Part shown: positions 55,477 through 64,000 of the stretch, in pieces
How the letters are laid out: each line of letters opens with the position of its first letter
Position numbering within the stretch: position 1 is the first letter of the stretch
Assembly (NCBI GenBank): GCA_015501595.1
Contig: JADNRX010000098.1
Coordinates: 62,001 to 126,000, forward strand
Direction: 5' to 3'
Source of the DNA: Hymenopellis radicata
Lineage: Eukaryota > Basidiomycota > Agaricomycetes > Agaricales > Physalacriaceae
Length of the DNA stretch: 64,000 nt
Translations under genes and position numbers: made by a program
Notes under the pieces: model-generated
Database searches by the model: none
The model's input: only the letters and a program-made list of their open reading frames with translations
Told to the model about the DNA's origin: nothing

Positions 55477-57366
55477 ATGCTCGACGACACAGACTTTCAA
55501 AAATCTTCGAGCTCCGATTCCGCGGATACCTCGCTCGCGATGCCTGCTCTCGAGATGCATCCTACAGCTGTCCCGCTCGAACACGATCTTCGCTCATCTC
55601 AGCAGCCTATTGTTCCATCTCATGCTTCTTCGTTGCCTCCAATGGTCCATTTCCCGCTTTGAAACCTGTCATCAATTCATCTCGTCTTCGTGTAGGACCG
55701 CGGATTCGATGCCTGGGCTTATCTCGCCTGCGCGTGGCTCATCGAATTCCTCGTCTGGTAAATCGCCCCACATCCACTCCCGACTCCGAGTCTCTAACCC
55801 AATCATCGACAGGTCCTACCCCTTCTCCTTTGGTGTCTTCCTCAACCACTACACGACACACGAGTTCTCGCATGTCCCGCCGTCCACCCTTACCCTCGTC
55901 GGATCAACATGCACAGGCCTCATGTACTTTTCCTCCCTTATCATGGTGCCGGTAATGAATAGATACCCGTGGCATAAGAAGACGATCATGTACGTCGGCG
56001 TGGTTCTCTGCATCGCAGGTCTAGTGGGAGCTGCGTTCGCCAAGAAGGCATGGCATTTGATCCTCACGCAAGGTGTTACATACGCGCTAGGCGGGAGTAC
56101 GTGTCTTGCATTTGTCGCGAGAGATGACTGATGAAATAGGCATGCTCTATTTTCCTGTCATGACTTATCTCTGGGAATGGTTCTCCGAAAAGAAAGGCTT
56201 GGTAAGTTCGTAACATCGAAGCTGAAGAGACGTTCATTTCTTCGCAGGCCAATGGATTAATCTATTCAGGGACTGGTCTGTGTGGCGTTCTTGACGAGGT
56301 TCTCTTCTCATTTCTTTAGGAATCGGCGGTGTCGTCACCCCTCTGGCGGTTGAGGCTCTTCTAAATCGATATGGCTCGAAAACGACATTGCTCGCTATGG
56401 TATGACTTTTGCGCTGGAACAAGTGACACGCTTTGCTTATACAAATCACACATAGGGTATCAGCTTCTCTCTCATCATTCCCGCATTTGTCTACATCAGG
56501 CCCCGTGTGCCGATATCGCGTGTAGTAAGGCCTAAAGCACTAGACACTCAGTTCCTCCGTTATACCCCATTCTGGATTCTGTTCTTGGCGAACGCGCTGC
56601 AAGGTCTAGGGACGTTTCTTCCTACTCTATACATCCCAAGTCAGTCCAGGTGTTTTCGATTTTGTCGAGAATACTCAGATGGATTTAGCCTTCGCGTCCG
56701 ATCTCAATCTCGACAATGGCGGAACTATTGCATTGTCGCTTATGAACGGCAAGTATCTGATTATCTTCCTTAAAATGCAGGGAGTAACAAACTCGTCAGG
56801 TACCTTCGCCCCCGGCCTCATCTTCTTCGGCTACCTCTCCGACCACTTCGACCTGCGCATCTCCATCCTCATCTCCGCCGTCGGCTCCAGCATCGCCGTC
56901 CTCCTCATCTGGGGCTTCACCTCCAACCTGCCCTCCCTCCTCGCCTTTGCCTGCGTCTACGGCTTCCTCGGCCCGAGCTGGTGCGCCCTCTGGCCGCGCT
57001 TCGTCTCAAAGGTCACTGTGGCTGGCCCCGAAGACCCGCACGATTCGACTTCGGCGACGGTCATGTGCATCTTCATCGCTGGGCGCGGGATCGGGAACGT
57101 GCTGTCGGCGCCGATTGCGTCTGGCTTGTTGCACGCGACAGAGAACATGAGTATGCACTATGGGCTCCGCGGATATGTGGGTCTTGTTTTTCGCCGTCGT
57201 AAATCCCTTGCTGAAGTACTTGCTATAGGGACCGTTGATTTTATTCACCGGCAGCATGTTGATGGCCAGTGCGATTGGGATGACTTATCACAACTTCGAA
57301 CGACCGTCTTTGCAGAGATTTTCAATACGATTAGCTGCCAGGCGGGCGTCGATGTCTATGCCTTAA
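55477..57366 (+). CDS. MFS transporter, monocarboxylate-transporter type
   Basis: Starts at 55,477 with a hydrophilic N-terminus (MLDDTDFQKSSSSDS), typical of cytosolic tails of this family. After the first intron comes DRGFDAWAYLACAWLIEFLV (helix 1), then SYPFSFGVFLNHYTTHEF, the signature region of fungal MCT-like (SLC16/Mch-type) carriers. Further helices follow in about eight exons, for example MYVGVVLCIAGLVGAAFAKK, GIGGVVTPLAVEALL, LIFFGYLSDHFDLR (the cytosolic R/D loop between halves) and GRGIGNVLSAPIASGLL. After a last intron (ending about 57,230) the frame encodes GPLILFTGSMLMASAIGM and stops at 57,366. It probably carries a carboxylate or related small acid at the plasma membrane. Confidence 0.83.
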
Positions 57367-57657
57367 GCTCCCCACCTTCTAGGTTCATTTTGGGTTCATT
57401 TGTCTTTTGGGATTAGATTCGTGTGCTTTCCTTTGGGTTTTGTTTTGACTTGGTTGTTTGTTACAAATAGATTTGATGTGCATTGTTTTTGTGGTCGTTT
57501 TCTTCTGTAGAGGATGTGGCGCGTCGCACTCACTGCTTTGAACTAGGAGGAGAAATCATCGGACATCGGTCATCGCTCGATACATACGTGTTCCATGCAA
57601 GAAATAGCAACTTGACATGCCTGTCACGGTCCCGAGCATTGAGATTCGGGTGCACAC

Positions 57658-58039
57658 TAGGGTTGCGCAGGATACCCCCAATATCGCGCCGTTGGATATT
57701 TAACCAGTTATTAACTGTTAATAACCGGGTTAATAACACCCCAGGAGGATCAGGTGGGGGTTATTAACCTGCCAGTCATGTGATCAGTGATGGTGTAGTT
57801 GTCGGATCATCGGGACCTCATATTGTAGCATGAGCAAGGTACTTTGAGTAGAGAATGCACTGGAGACTTGAATTAGCCTTGAATTTATTTATTTTGAGGG
57901 ATGAGAAGGCAAAAACGGAAGGGTGAGGGGAAAATGCGCCACATATATTAACTGTTATTAACGGTTAATAACACCCCTAAAATGGGGTATATCCCGCCGA
58001 TGTTAGTAACCGGGCGGGGGAATATACTGCGCAACCCTA
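57658..58039 (+). mobile_element. hAT-type MITE, 382 bp, 8-bp target duplication
   Basis: Ends TAGGGTTGCGCAG and CTGCGCAACCCTA, flanked by perfect 8-bp repeats GTGCACAC (57,650-57,657 and 58,040-58,047). Internal inverted GTTATTAACnGTTATTAAC blocks sit near both ends. It is non-coding. It shares the TAGGG termini, 8-bp duplication and general AT-rich subterminal design with the MITE at 30,522, but the sequences are different subfamilies. It holds one TGTGGCGCA (minus, 57,935-57,943). Confidence 0.9.
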
Positions 58040-58128
58040 GTGCACACTGCATAAACTGAGAAACTCTTGTGTTGAACCCTAGTTTACTGCGCCACAGTAT
58101 ATAAAAAGGATTCAGAATATACTTTCAA

Positions 58129-58165
58129 TGGCCAACGTGGGGGTCGAACCCAAGACCTTCGCGTC
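58129..58165 (-). pseudogene. tRNA-Ile 3' half
   Basis: Minus-strand sequence from the end of the intron (TTTGACGCGAAGG) through the T arm GGTTCGACCC to the acceptor end GTTGGCCA, identical in these parts to the tRNA at 50,957. The 5' half is missing: upstream of the intron remnant the sequence is the end of the Ngaro-like element. A T-run and TGTGGCGCA (58,088-58,096) follow, as in the intact copy. Confidence 0.9.
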
Positions 58166-58187
58166 AAATCAATCCACAGTGGGGGTC

Positions 58188-58270
58188 CCAATCTGATGAA
58201 CCTGTCGGGGACACGGTAGCCAAAAAGCCGACCGCCACCGCGGCGGCCGCGAGTATGATTGATGTTCGTA
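58188..58270 (-). repeat. Ngaro-like terminal repeat B2 (pair of 58,717-58,802)
   Basis: About 83 bp starting CCAATCTGATGAACCTGTC and ending ATTGATGTTCGTA, with a GC-rich centre (CCACCGCGGCGG). It recurs at 58,717-58,802 with one extra G. The 446 bp between the two copies would be the A2 segment. The outer copy abuts the tRNA-Ile fragment. Confidence 0.85.
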
Positions 58271-58837
58271 GGGTAAGTGGTACAAGTATGAGGATACGAA
58301 TACAAACGGGCGGGCGACGAGAATACAATACTGGCGTGAAACAGTAAGAGACTGAGCCTAAGAGAAAAAATACAAGAACGCACCTGGCGGGGCACAGTAA
58401 GAGCTGAGGGATGCGAGACATCCTCGGCTGCATACCTAAGCTGCCCGCCAGGTATGGAAATCAACGATCGACCTAAGAGAAAGATGTGGCGCTGAGAGCT
58501 GACCACGTCAAAGTCTCGCTGTAAGCGAGGATAACGTCCCGAAGGCAGAAGAGTCTCACCTGGTTCATTTTGCGACCCGGTGGGTAACGAACCATAAGTA
58601 CAGCATTTTAGATCTGAAGGATCTGTAATGAGTACTGTTGGTGAGGATTGCTGTGAGCATGGAAAGCGAAATGGCGTACCTCATATTGGCCTTGAGTAAT
58701 CAAAAGATTAATCTCGACCAATCTGATGAACCTGTCGGGGGACACGGTAGCCAAAAAGCCGACCGCCACCGCGGCGGCCGCGAGTATGATTGATGTTCGT
58801 AAAAGTGGCTAATAAATGAGTCGGAAGATGATATCAA

Positions 58838-59828
58838 TCATTGTTGGGTTCGGTTGAAGAGTAGTGCCTGTAGGAGAACGGGGTTCTTCCTGATATAAAT
58901 CTGGAAGGTGTTTGAAGCCCAGCGTCCCGCAGCCTGAATGAGGTGGGGGGCGCATCCGTCCTCGGCCATCGCTGTCGCTCCTCCAGCTCGCATCGATTGG
59001 CCAGCAAATTGTTCGTCTGGCTCAAGGCGTCGAAGACGCTTCATGAACCAAGTTCGCGTCGGGATCTCGTTCTTTGCTGTCACCCAAAGGAAAGGATTCA
59101 GGCGCGAAATCTTGTCACGCGAGACGATGTAGCGGCGAAAGACGGGAGCGGGATTGAAATCGCCACGACGGATGATCCGTATCTTGTTGCCCTCGAAGAA
59201 CCGGTCTGCCTTGTGATATGGTAGGTCGAAGCCATACCCGTCATCGAACCACGTCACTGTGGACCGGCGCGAACACTTGCGCAGGTCACGGATCGCGACG
59301 TTGTCCGGGAGCGACATTTCGCCAAGACGGAGTAAAGCCATGAAACCCGTTGTCAGCATCGCGGCGAAGAGCAAACTGTCGTGGGAAGCGTTCGGCGGAA
59401 GGTCATTGATGGTGGAAAGAATGTGCTGTCGGGCTAGAGGGAGTTTCCTCTGGATTGGAGTTCCGTACCTCTTCATGCAACCTGACAAAGATCGCGCCAC
59501 TAAGATTGATTTTCGGTTCGCGCTGACACCGGGGAAATATGGTTCGAGTTTATTGCAAATCCCGGTTAAGTAGGATGCGACGGAGCGTGGCTTGATGTTC
59601 GCGCACATGTAGACAACGTTAGAATGATAGAGTGTCGGGTGTTGGTTCGACGGGGAAGTGATGCAGAGTGCAGAAGTTGAGATAAGAGTTCAAGTGGGAG
59701 TCGTAAGTCGCACTGGTGGAGATGTCGATGGCAAGTCCTAGTGCAATGGCTCTCTCATGGAGAAGCCGTTCGCGGGACCAAGGTTCCCTACGCCGTTGCC
59801 TCGGCATCCGCAATTGAACGATCTTCAT
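58838..59828 (-). pseudogene. Tyrosine recombinase of the Ngaro-like element
   Basis: An N-terminal core-binding part (RERLLHERAIALGLAIDIST, 59,828-59,619) is separated by a one-base frameshift near 59,620 from a 256-codon frame. That frame contains LTTGFMALLRLGEM with the first catalytic arginine region, then SMRAGGATAMAEDGC (second Arg) and AAGRWASNTFQIYIRK with the nucleophile tyrosine. The usual His of the H-x-x-R box appears as Ser here (S-M-R), a variation also seen in some eukaryotic recombinases. Confidence 0.85.
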
Positions 59829-61123
59829 TTTTGTGTTGCCCCCAGCGTAAGTCGAGGAGGTTTAAATGTGTCGATGTATAAGTTCGGCACGAGAGACTGC
59901 ACGACGTCAAGGTAGTCGCGAGAGAGGGCGTCCGCTACGGTGTTCAGTTCGCCAGAGATGTGCACGACGCGTAGATCAATATTTGACCGAATACGAATAT
60001 CGACCGCTGCTTTGAGGATAGGGTTGTAATCCGGTAGCGCGCGGAGGGTGTCAAAGATGTTGACTGTATTCGTGTTATCAGTAAAAATAGTTAAGCGAGC
60101 TGGGCACTCAGGTGTGGCAAAGAAGGCGAGGTTCGACTGCTCGTACCAGACGAGGGCGCCGAGAACACAGAGCGCCTCCCAAAAGAAGATCTTGTCTCGC
60201 ATCAAGTCACCCGCAACAGCGCACGTGAAACCGAGGTCCATCTCCGGTACCCAAAAACCCATGCTGTCAGAGACGCGTCGCAGAAGATCACCATGTTCGC
60301 CTCTGTGAAGGGATTCCAGTCAAGATTAGCGAAGAAGAACATGCCAGACGAAGCCTCAACATGCTCTTCAAACCATGCCAAATCTTGAACGATCGCCTTG
60401 TTAAGGTAAATTGGTGCATGCGAGCGTTCTTTTCCAGACATTTTGGCGTATATGTTCGATAACGCGGGCTTGAGTAGAGGATAGACGTTCAGCGACCAGT
60501 TTATCCAACCGGTCAACTGCTCGAAGTCGTGGAGCGTCTGGCGTCGACGGGCAACGTGTGCGAATTGGTATACGTGACGGATGAGGTCAGACTTTGAATC
60601 GTCCGGAAGAGTCGCTGTCATAGCGTTCGATCAACGAGGAAGCCGATGATGACGAGAACTTCTCCCCAAACTTGCTTCTTCGCTTTGTGGGGAATGCCGA
60701 GCCAATCCCACAGTCGAGAAGTCGGACTTGATCCGTCGGATAGAATTGCTCGTACGGATCGTACCATGTCATGTCGTCGACTAAGCCTACGCTGTAGCAG
60801 TCGTCAACATAACAGCAAAGGAAGACCATGTTCAGAAGACATATCGCTATCCACACGACAAGACCCATCACCGACGCTCATGCTCTCGGAGAAGCGCGAC
60901 TTCCGAAACAGGCACGCCAGTCCACGTAACGCAACCATGCGGTCTTGTCTGTCTTGCTTTCTCCCACCATGGACGTTACAACCTGCTTCAACTGCCACAA
61001 CGGATGAACGGGTATCGTTCGAAATGCACCCATCACGTCAGCCTTCCAGAGGAGTAATCTCTTGCCAGGATGCAAGCTGGAGAACATCAAAAGTAACGGG
61101 ATGAAAACGAGGAGAGAGTCCAA
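59825..61123 (-). pseudogene. Reverse transcriptase-RNase H of the Ngaro-like element
   Basis: RT motifs LLLWKADVMGAFRTIPVHPL, CFGSRASPR, and the catalytic YVDD (in LCCYVDDCY) are present. A TGA interrupts the frame just after ASPRA (about 60,878), where a Trp would be expected. RNase H segments follow in other frames: MVIFCDASLTAW, LTIFTDNTNTVNIF, and RVVHISGELNTVADALSRDY. At least two frameshifts separate these pieces. Confidence 0.85.
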
Positions 61124-61139
61124 ACGTATGAAACCTGAC

Positions 61140-61330
61140 CAAGGTTTCTTAAGATCCTTCGATCGTGATCGGGATAAGATAAGATTTGTCTTAAGCTCAA
61201 TCTTATCTTAATAAATATTACCCCTCCACCTGAACCTACCCTAGTGAGAAGAATGTCTTAAGTTAAAGATGTAAAAAGAATATCTTAAGATGAATTTTAA
61301 GATACAATCTTAACTGCAGATAAACGGTAA
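61140..61330. repeat. AT-rich patch with repeated TCTTAAG palindromes
   Basis: Several TTAAGAT/ATCTTAA and TGTCTTAAG blocks in both orientations (near 61,147, 61,189, 61,206, 61,256, 61,284, 61,300). They could form a hairpin and may be a decayed MITE, but I cannot define ends or a target duplication. It begins directly at the truncated 5' edge of the Ngaro-like element. Confidence 0.4.
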
Positions 61331-61500
61331 ATTTCGTTCGTGTGTTACGAGCATGCCCATGCTAAATAGCACGGGTAGCATTTCGTAGAGCACGAGGATT
61401 CACTCATACCTCCCGACAATGTAACATTGTAGACAATGTTGCACCACCACAAGGCAATGAGGGAAGGGGGAAGGGATCAAGAAGGGCATTGTGCTTGTTG

Positions 61501-62520
61501 TTATCGTCGTTCATATGATGAACGCCTCGCGTTCTCGTCGTGCTCGATAGCACCCTTCTCTTGCTCAGAGTCGTCATCATCAATATCGTCGGTGCTTGGG
61601 CAAAGCATCGCCGGATGGAACAGAAGCAGCCTCGAAGTGGGAGTCACATTATTCGGGACCCACCGCGGTCGCCACAGCGATGCCAAGGCAATAATAACGG
61701 TAGAGATACCTGAAACGACAGTCAACATCCGCATCGCGATTGGAAGCAAAGGAAAACGTACCCATGGTAGACCTCTACAAGTCCACTATCCGATTTCCGC
61801 CTGATGAATCACGACTTGAGCCGACGGGGACGAGATCATGTTAGTAATACCAGGGAATGATGTCCGGAAGGCGACAGGCGACAGCTCGCTCAGGTCTAGC
61901 GGTGTCGGTTAGTACTGTTGTGTTGAAGACGGGGTAATGGAAAACATATGAATGAGAATAACACCCCAAGCGCCCTGGATGAAGAACTGCGTAAAGAAGC
62001 AGGAGGCGGAGAGGCTGCGCTCGATAGTATTAGTAGGCAATATCCAGGCTGGGATCATGCAGCAAGAGATGATGGCGGCGGCTACGATGGCACGACGACG
62101 TCTGACGAACTGGGATAGCCAAGCGATGATCGTTCCACCAACGCAGGCACCAGTGTTCATGAGGATACTAGCACGACTGGAGCTGTCATTGTAGCTGTCC
62201 TTCGACGAGTGGGAGTAGTAGTTGAACCAGGTCATCAAGACGATGCAGTAGACTGAATTGAATACACGTTAGCACGAACGAACACGGACTGTTCAGAACA
62301 ACGTACACATCATCTTTCACTCCTTCCTGAAGACCTTCTTGAACGCAGCAGAGTGTGGGCCTCGCTTGCCCGACTTCTTCGCCTCGACGAACTGCCTCGA
62401 CTCGGGAACAACAGACGGACGAATCCGACGGCAATCGAAGCACCAGCGGCTCCCCAGAAAGCAGGGTTAGGGTACGAATCTGGCGCATCACTGTTTTTAG
62501 AGCTTCGCAGCCTCATTCGA
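61501..62520 (-). pseudogene. Jen1-like carboxylic acid transporter, C-terminal half
   Basis: Minus-strand segments give YPNPAFWGAAGASIAVGFVR, then LMTWFNYYSHSSKDSY, NTGACVGGTIIAWLSQFVRR and SASCFFTQFFIQGAWGVILI. After a break come SFPGITNMISSPSAQVV-like sequence and VVSGISTVIIALASLWRPRW, followed by an acidic C-terminal tail (DDIDDDDSEQE). This succession matches the second half of fungal Jen1-type MFS lactate/pyruvate carriers. Stops and frame changes, and the lack of the first half, mark it as a remnant. Confidence 0.7.
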
Positions 62521-63003
62521 GGGCTTACGCGTCCTAAGGGGCCGTTCTCTTCGTCTCAAAGTCCCACACTCGCCTCCGTGGTGTTGTCGTCGACGACGTG
62601 GTCATGGTGAAGGAGTCGCAGTTGTCGTAATTATCGTGCAACCGTCGGTGTGGTCGTGGTGCCGTTGCCTGTGTCGTGACGAGACCGTGGCATGGTTGTC
62701 GGAAGTCGTGGTCTCGGTTGTAGGCGTGTCGTAGTCGTGGTCTTGCCGTGGTAATTGCGGCGGCGGCTTCATCATAGCAGCCTCGGCGCCATTGTGGTGG
62801 GCTTGTCCAAGTGGAAGTTGTCAATGTAAGCAAAGACAAAGAGAAAAACACGCGCCTTGAGGACGCCGCCTGCAGCAGACAGCGCGGCGTCGAGTTCATC
62901 AGTCCACTACCCTCCGGAGGTCACCATCGTCGCAGTTGAAGCTTTGCAGCCTCGTTGGAGGGCTTACGTGTCCTGCGGGGCCGCCGGGGCTCTTCAAGCC
63001 CGC
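62500..63003. repeat. Two copies of a 65-bp block
   Basis: The block beginning AGCTTCGCAGCCTCATTCGA (62,500-62,567) recurs with differences at 62,938-63,003 (GCTTTGCAGCCTCGTTGGAG). Between them is low-complexity GTCGTGGT-rich sequence (about 62,640-62,760). I see no supported gene from 62,521 to 63,416. Confidence 0.55.
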
Positions 63004-63416
63004 GTATCCACGAAAAAAGCATAAAAAAGAGTTGGATCAAAGAAGAAGGACGCCTGGAAGACCCGCGTCCCATGGTCGGGTCGTCGGCGTCCAGACGTCG
63101 CGAGATGGTGACGGTAGAGGGTGAGATCGAACACACCAAAGTGTCTCGATCACCACCCGGATGATCGGACCGGATCTCTTTGTTGATGCCAAACAAAGCG
63201 ACTCATCGCGACCATCGCCACCTCTCAGTCCTCTGTCTCTTACCACCACCATACAGTCTGGCGACGGTGGCTGGACTGCATGTCGCCGCTGTACGACGCG
63301 GCAGATGCTCGACTGTATGTCGATCGCCTTTCCTTCTATACTCCGCGATATTAGCCACCCACTGCGAGTCGCGACGACGTCCCTCGGGCCTGGGAGGATG
63401 GACCTGATAACTTTCA

Positions 63417-63740
63417 GCTGTAGACTGGACTTCAAAGGTCGCGTCCTTGACCACAAGCACGCTAAGCGCAAGTCTCGTGTTGCCACGAAGGAGGATGCTC
63501 AGTTCTACCGTGGAAAGGTGCGTTTCGGTGGATTGTGATATTGTTGACTGATAGACAGTATACAGCATGTTGCGTACGTCTACAAGGCCAAGCAGGAGAT
63601 TCAGGGATCCAGAGTGTGAGTGATCTGGGAGAGCGTGTCTCTACCCATGCCAGTCTTCGATGCCGGTATGCTCAATTGATTATCCTGCAGACGGGTGGCC
63701 CTACACGGCAGCTCTGGTGTCATCAAGTCAGAATTTTTAC
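63417..63740 (+). pseudogene. Ribosomal protein eL33 (L35Ae) fragment
   Basis: Three exon pieces keep the family's order: KGRVLDHKHAKRKSR joined to VATKEDAQFYRGK (63,424-63,517), an intron of 48 bp, HVAYVYKAKQEIQGSRV then VIW (63,566-63,630), and RVALHGSSGVIKSEF (63,691-63,740). The segment between KSR and VATKED usual in eL33 is missing. A TGA at 63,617-63,619 sits exactly where the family has an Arg (CGA to TGA), and the C-terminal strand is not recognisable. It is therefore a non-functional partial copy. Confidence 0.8.
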
Positions 63741-63744
63741 CTTT

Positions 63745-64000
63745 GGTTAGTTTCCTCGCGATCCAGAGTCTTCGATTTTAACGGCTCCACCAACGCCCTA
63801 GGACTACTTGGCGCGATGTCTATTGCTACCTCGGCGGGAACTTTGGTGCGTTGTTCTCACCCGACTTCATTGACATTTCCTTACCTTCAGCCAGTTTCAT
63901 TCAATCTGTGGGTTCAAAGCCGGCTCAACAGTACGCTGTCTCTTGTCCTTTTGGTTTGTTTGGACTGATTATTGCAGTAGGCACGACTTCGGATTGAGCT
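63745..64000. other. Window end, no supported gene
   Basis: Open frames without recognisable motifs follow the eL33 fragment. A stretch encoding FDFNGSTNALGLLGAMSIAT (about 63,764-63,838), with a GTGCG donor-like end, could be an exon of something else, but nothing supports a call. Confidence 0.35.

Larger units (their letters stand above)
58188..61125 (-). mobile_element. Ngaro/DIRS-like tyrosine-recombinase retroelement, 5'-truncated
   Basis: On the minus strand the order is reverse transcriptase, RNase H, tyrosine recombinase, then a repeat, about 450 bp, and the same repeat again. This matches the ORF-B1-A2-B2 layout of Ngaro-type elements, which carry split direct repeats instead of LTRs. 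The B-like repeats are at 58,717-58,802 and 58,188-58,270. The matching 5' A1 repeat and gag are not found; coding sense ends at about 61,125. All frames are broken, so it is inactive. Confidence 0.8.

Noticed and set aside
58084..58506. 140-codon minus-strand frame
   Set aside because: It runs through the tRNA remnant and the B2 repeat, so it is fortuitous.
62534..62899. 121-codon minus-strand frame rich in Thr/Arg
   Set aside because: It results from the low-complexity GTCGTGGT tract on the other strand.

Overview
The window looks like accessory chromosome from a mushroom-forming basidiomycete (Agaricomycete). Genes are split by very short introns (about 48-55 bp where I could define both ends). 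The families present (an F-box family with an N-terminal CxxC, an Agaricomycete-type gag, a Ngaro/DIRS-like tyrosine-recombinase retroelement, a GPI-type chitin deacetylase, a furin-repeat membrane protein) fit that group. Most of the sequence is duplicated, decayed or mobile; only about eight genes look intact.

Layout. 1-6.9 kb and 12.54-19.59 kb are two copies of one direct segmental duplication, each carrying a decayed multi-exon gene, a gag remnant, a 5'-truncated aldehyde dehydrogenase and a frameshifted F-box gene. Between them (8.0-11.35 kb) are decayed tandem arrays of roughly 0.4-kb modules that contain an intron, then an unrecognised multi-exon gene. 19.7-25.5 kb holds three F-box genes (one frameshifted, two intact). 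23.26-29.24 kb and 41.72-47.84 kb are the arms of a 6-kb inverted repeat around a 12.5-kb spacer. Each arm carries an intact 578-residue F-box gene, a broken gene that resembles the Argonaute chaperone subunit Arb1, and an F-box pseudogene. The spacer contains a hAT-type MITE, tRNA-Ile genes near both ends, a PP2C phosphatase, a cysteine-rich membrane receptor-like gene, and an F-box gene killed by a nonsense codon and a 659-bp foldback transposon. 47.9-49.2 kb has two more F-box fragments, followed by a gene with three homeodomain-like modules.

From 51 kb the content changes to metabolism and surface genes: a P450 pseudogene, a chitin deacetylase divergent from an MFS monocarboxylate-type transporter, a second hAT MITE, then a tRNA-Ile 3' half abutting a 5'-truncated Ngaro-like element with split direct repeats. 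Fragments of a Jen1-like carboxylate transporter and of ribosomal protein eL33 close the window.

How it fits together. The dominant theme is birth and death of F-box/LRR-like genes: eleven members or fragments, spread by direct and inverted duplication and then broken independently. The inverted arms could in principle give complementary RNA from F-box and Arb1-like sequence, which is inference. tRNA-Ile(AAU) genes with differing introns are scattered along the region and share a flanking 9-mer that is strongly over-represented here. All family names come from reading translated motifs by eye; no database search was run.
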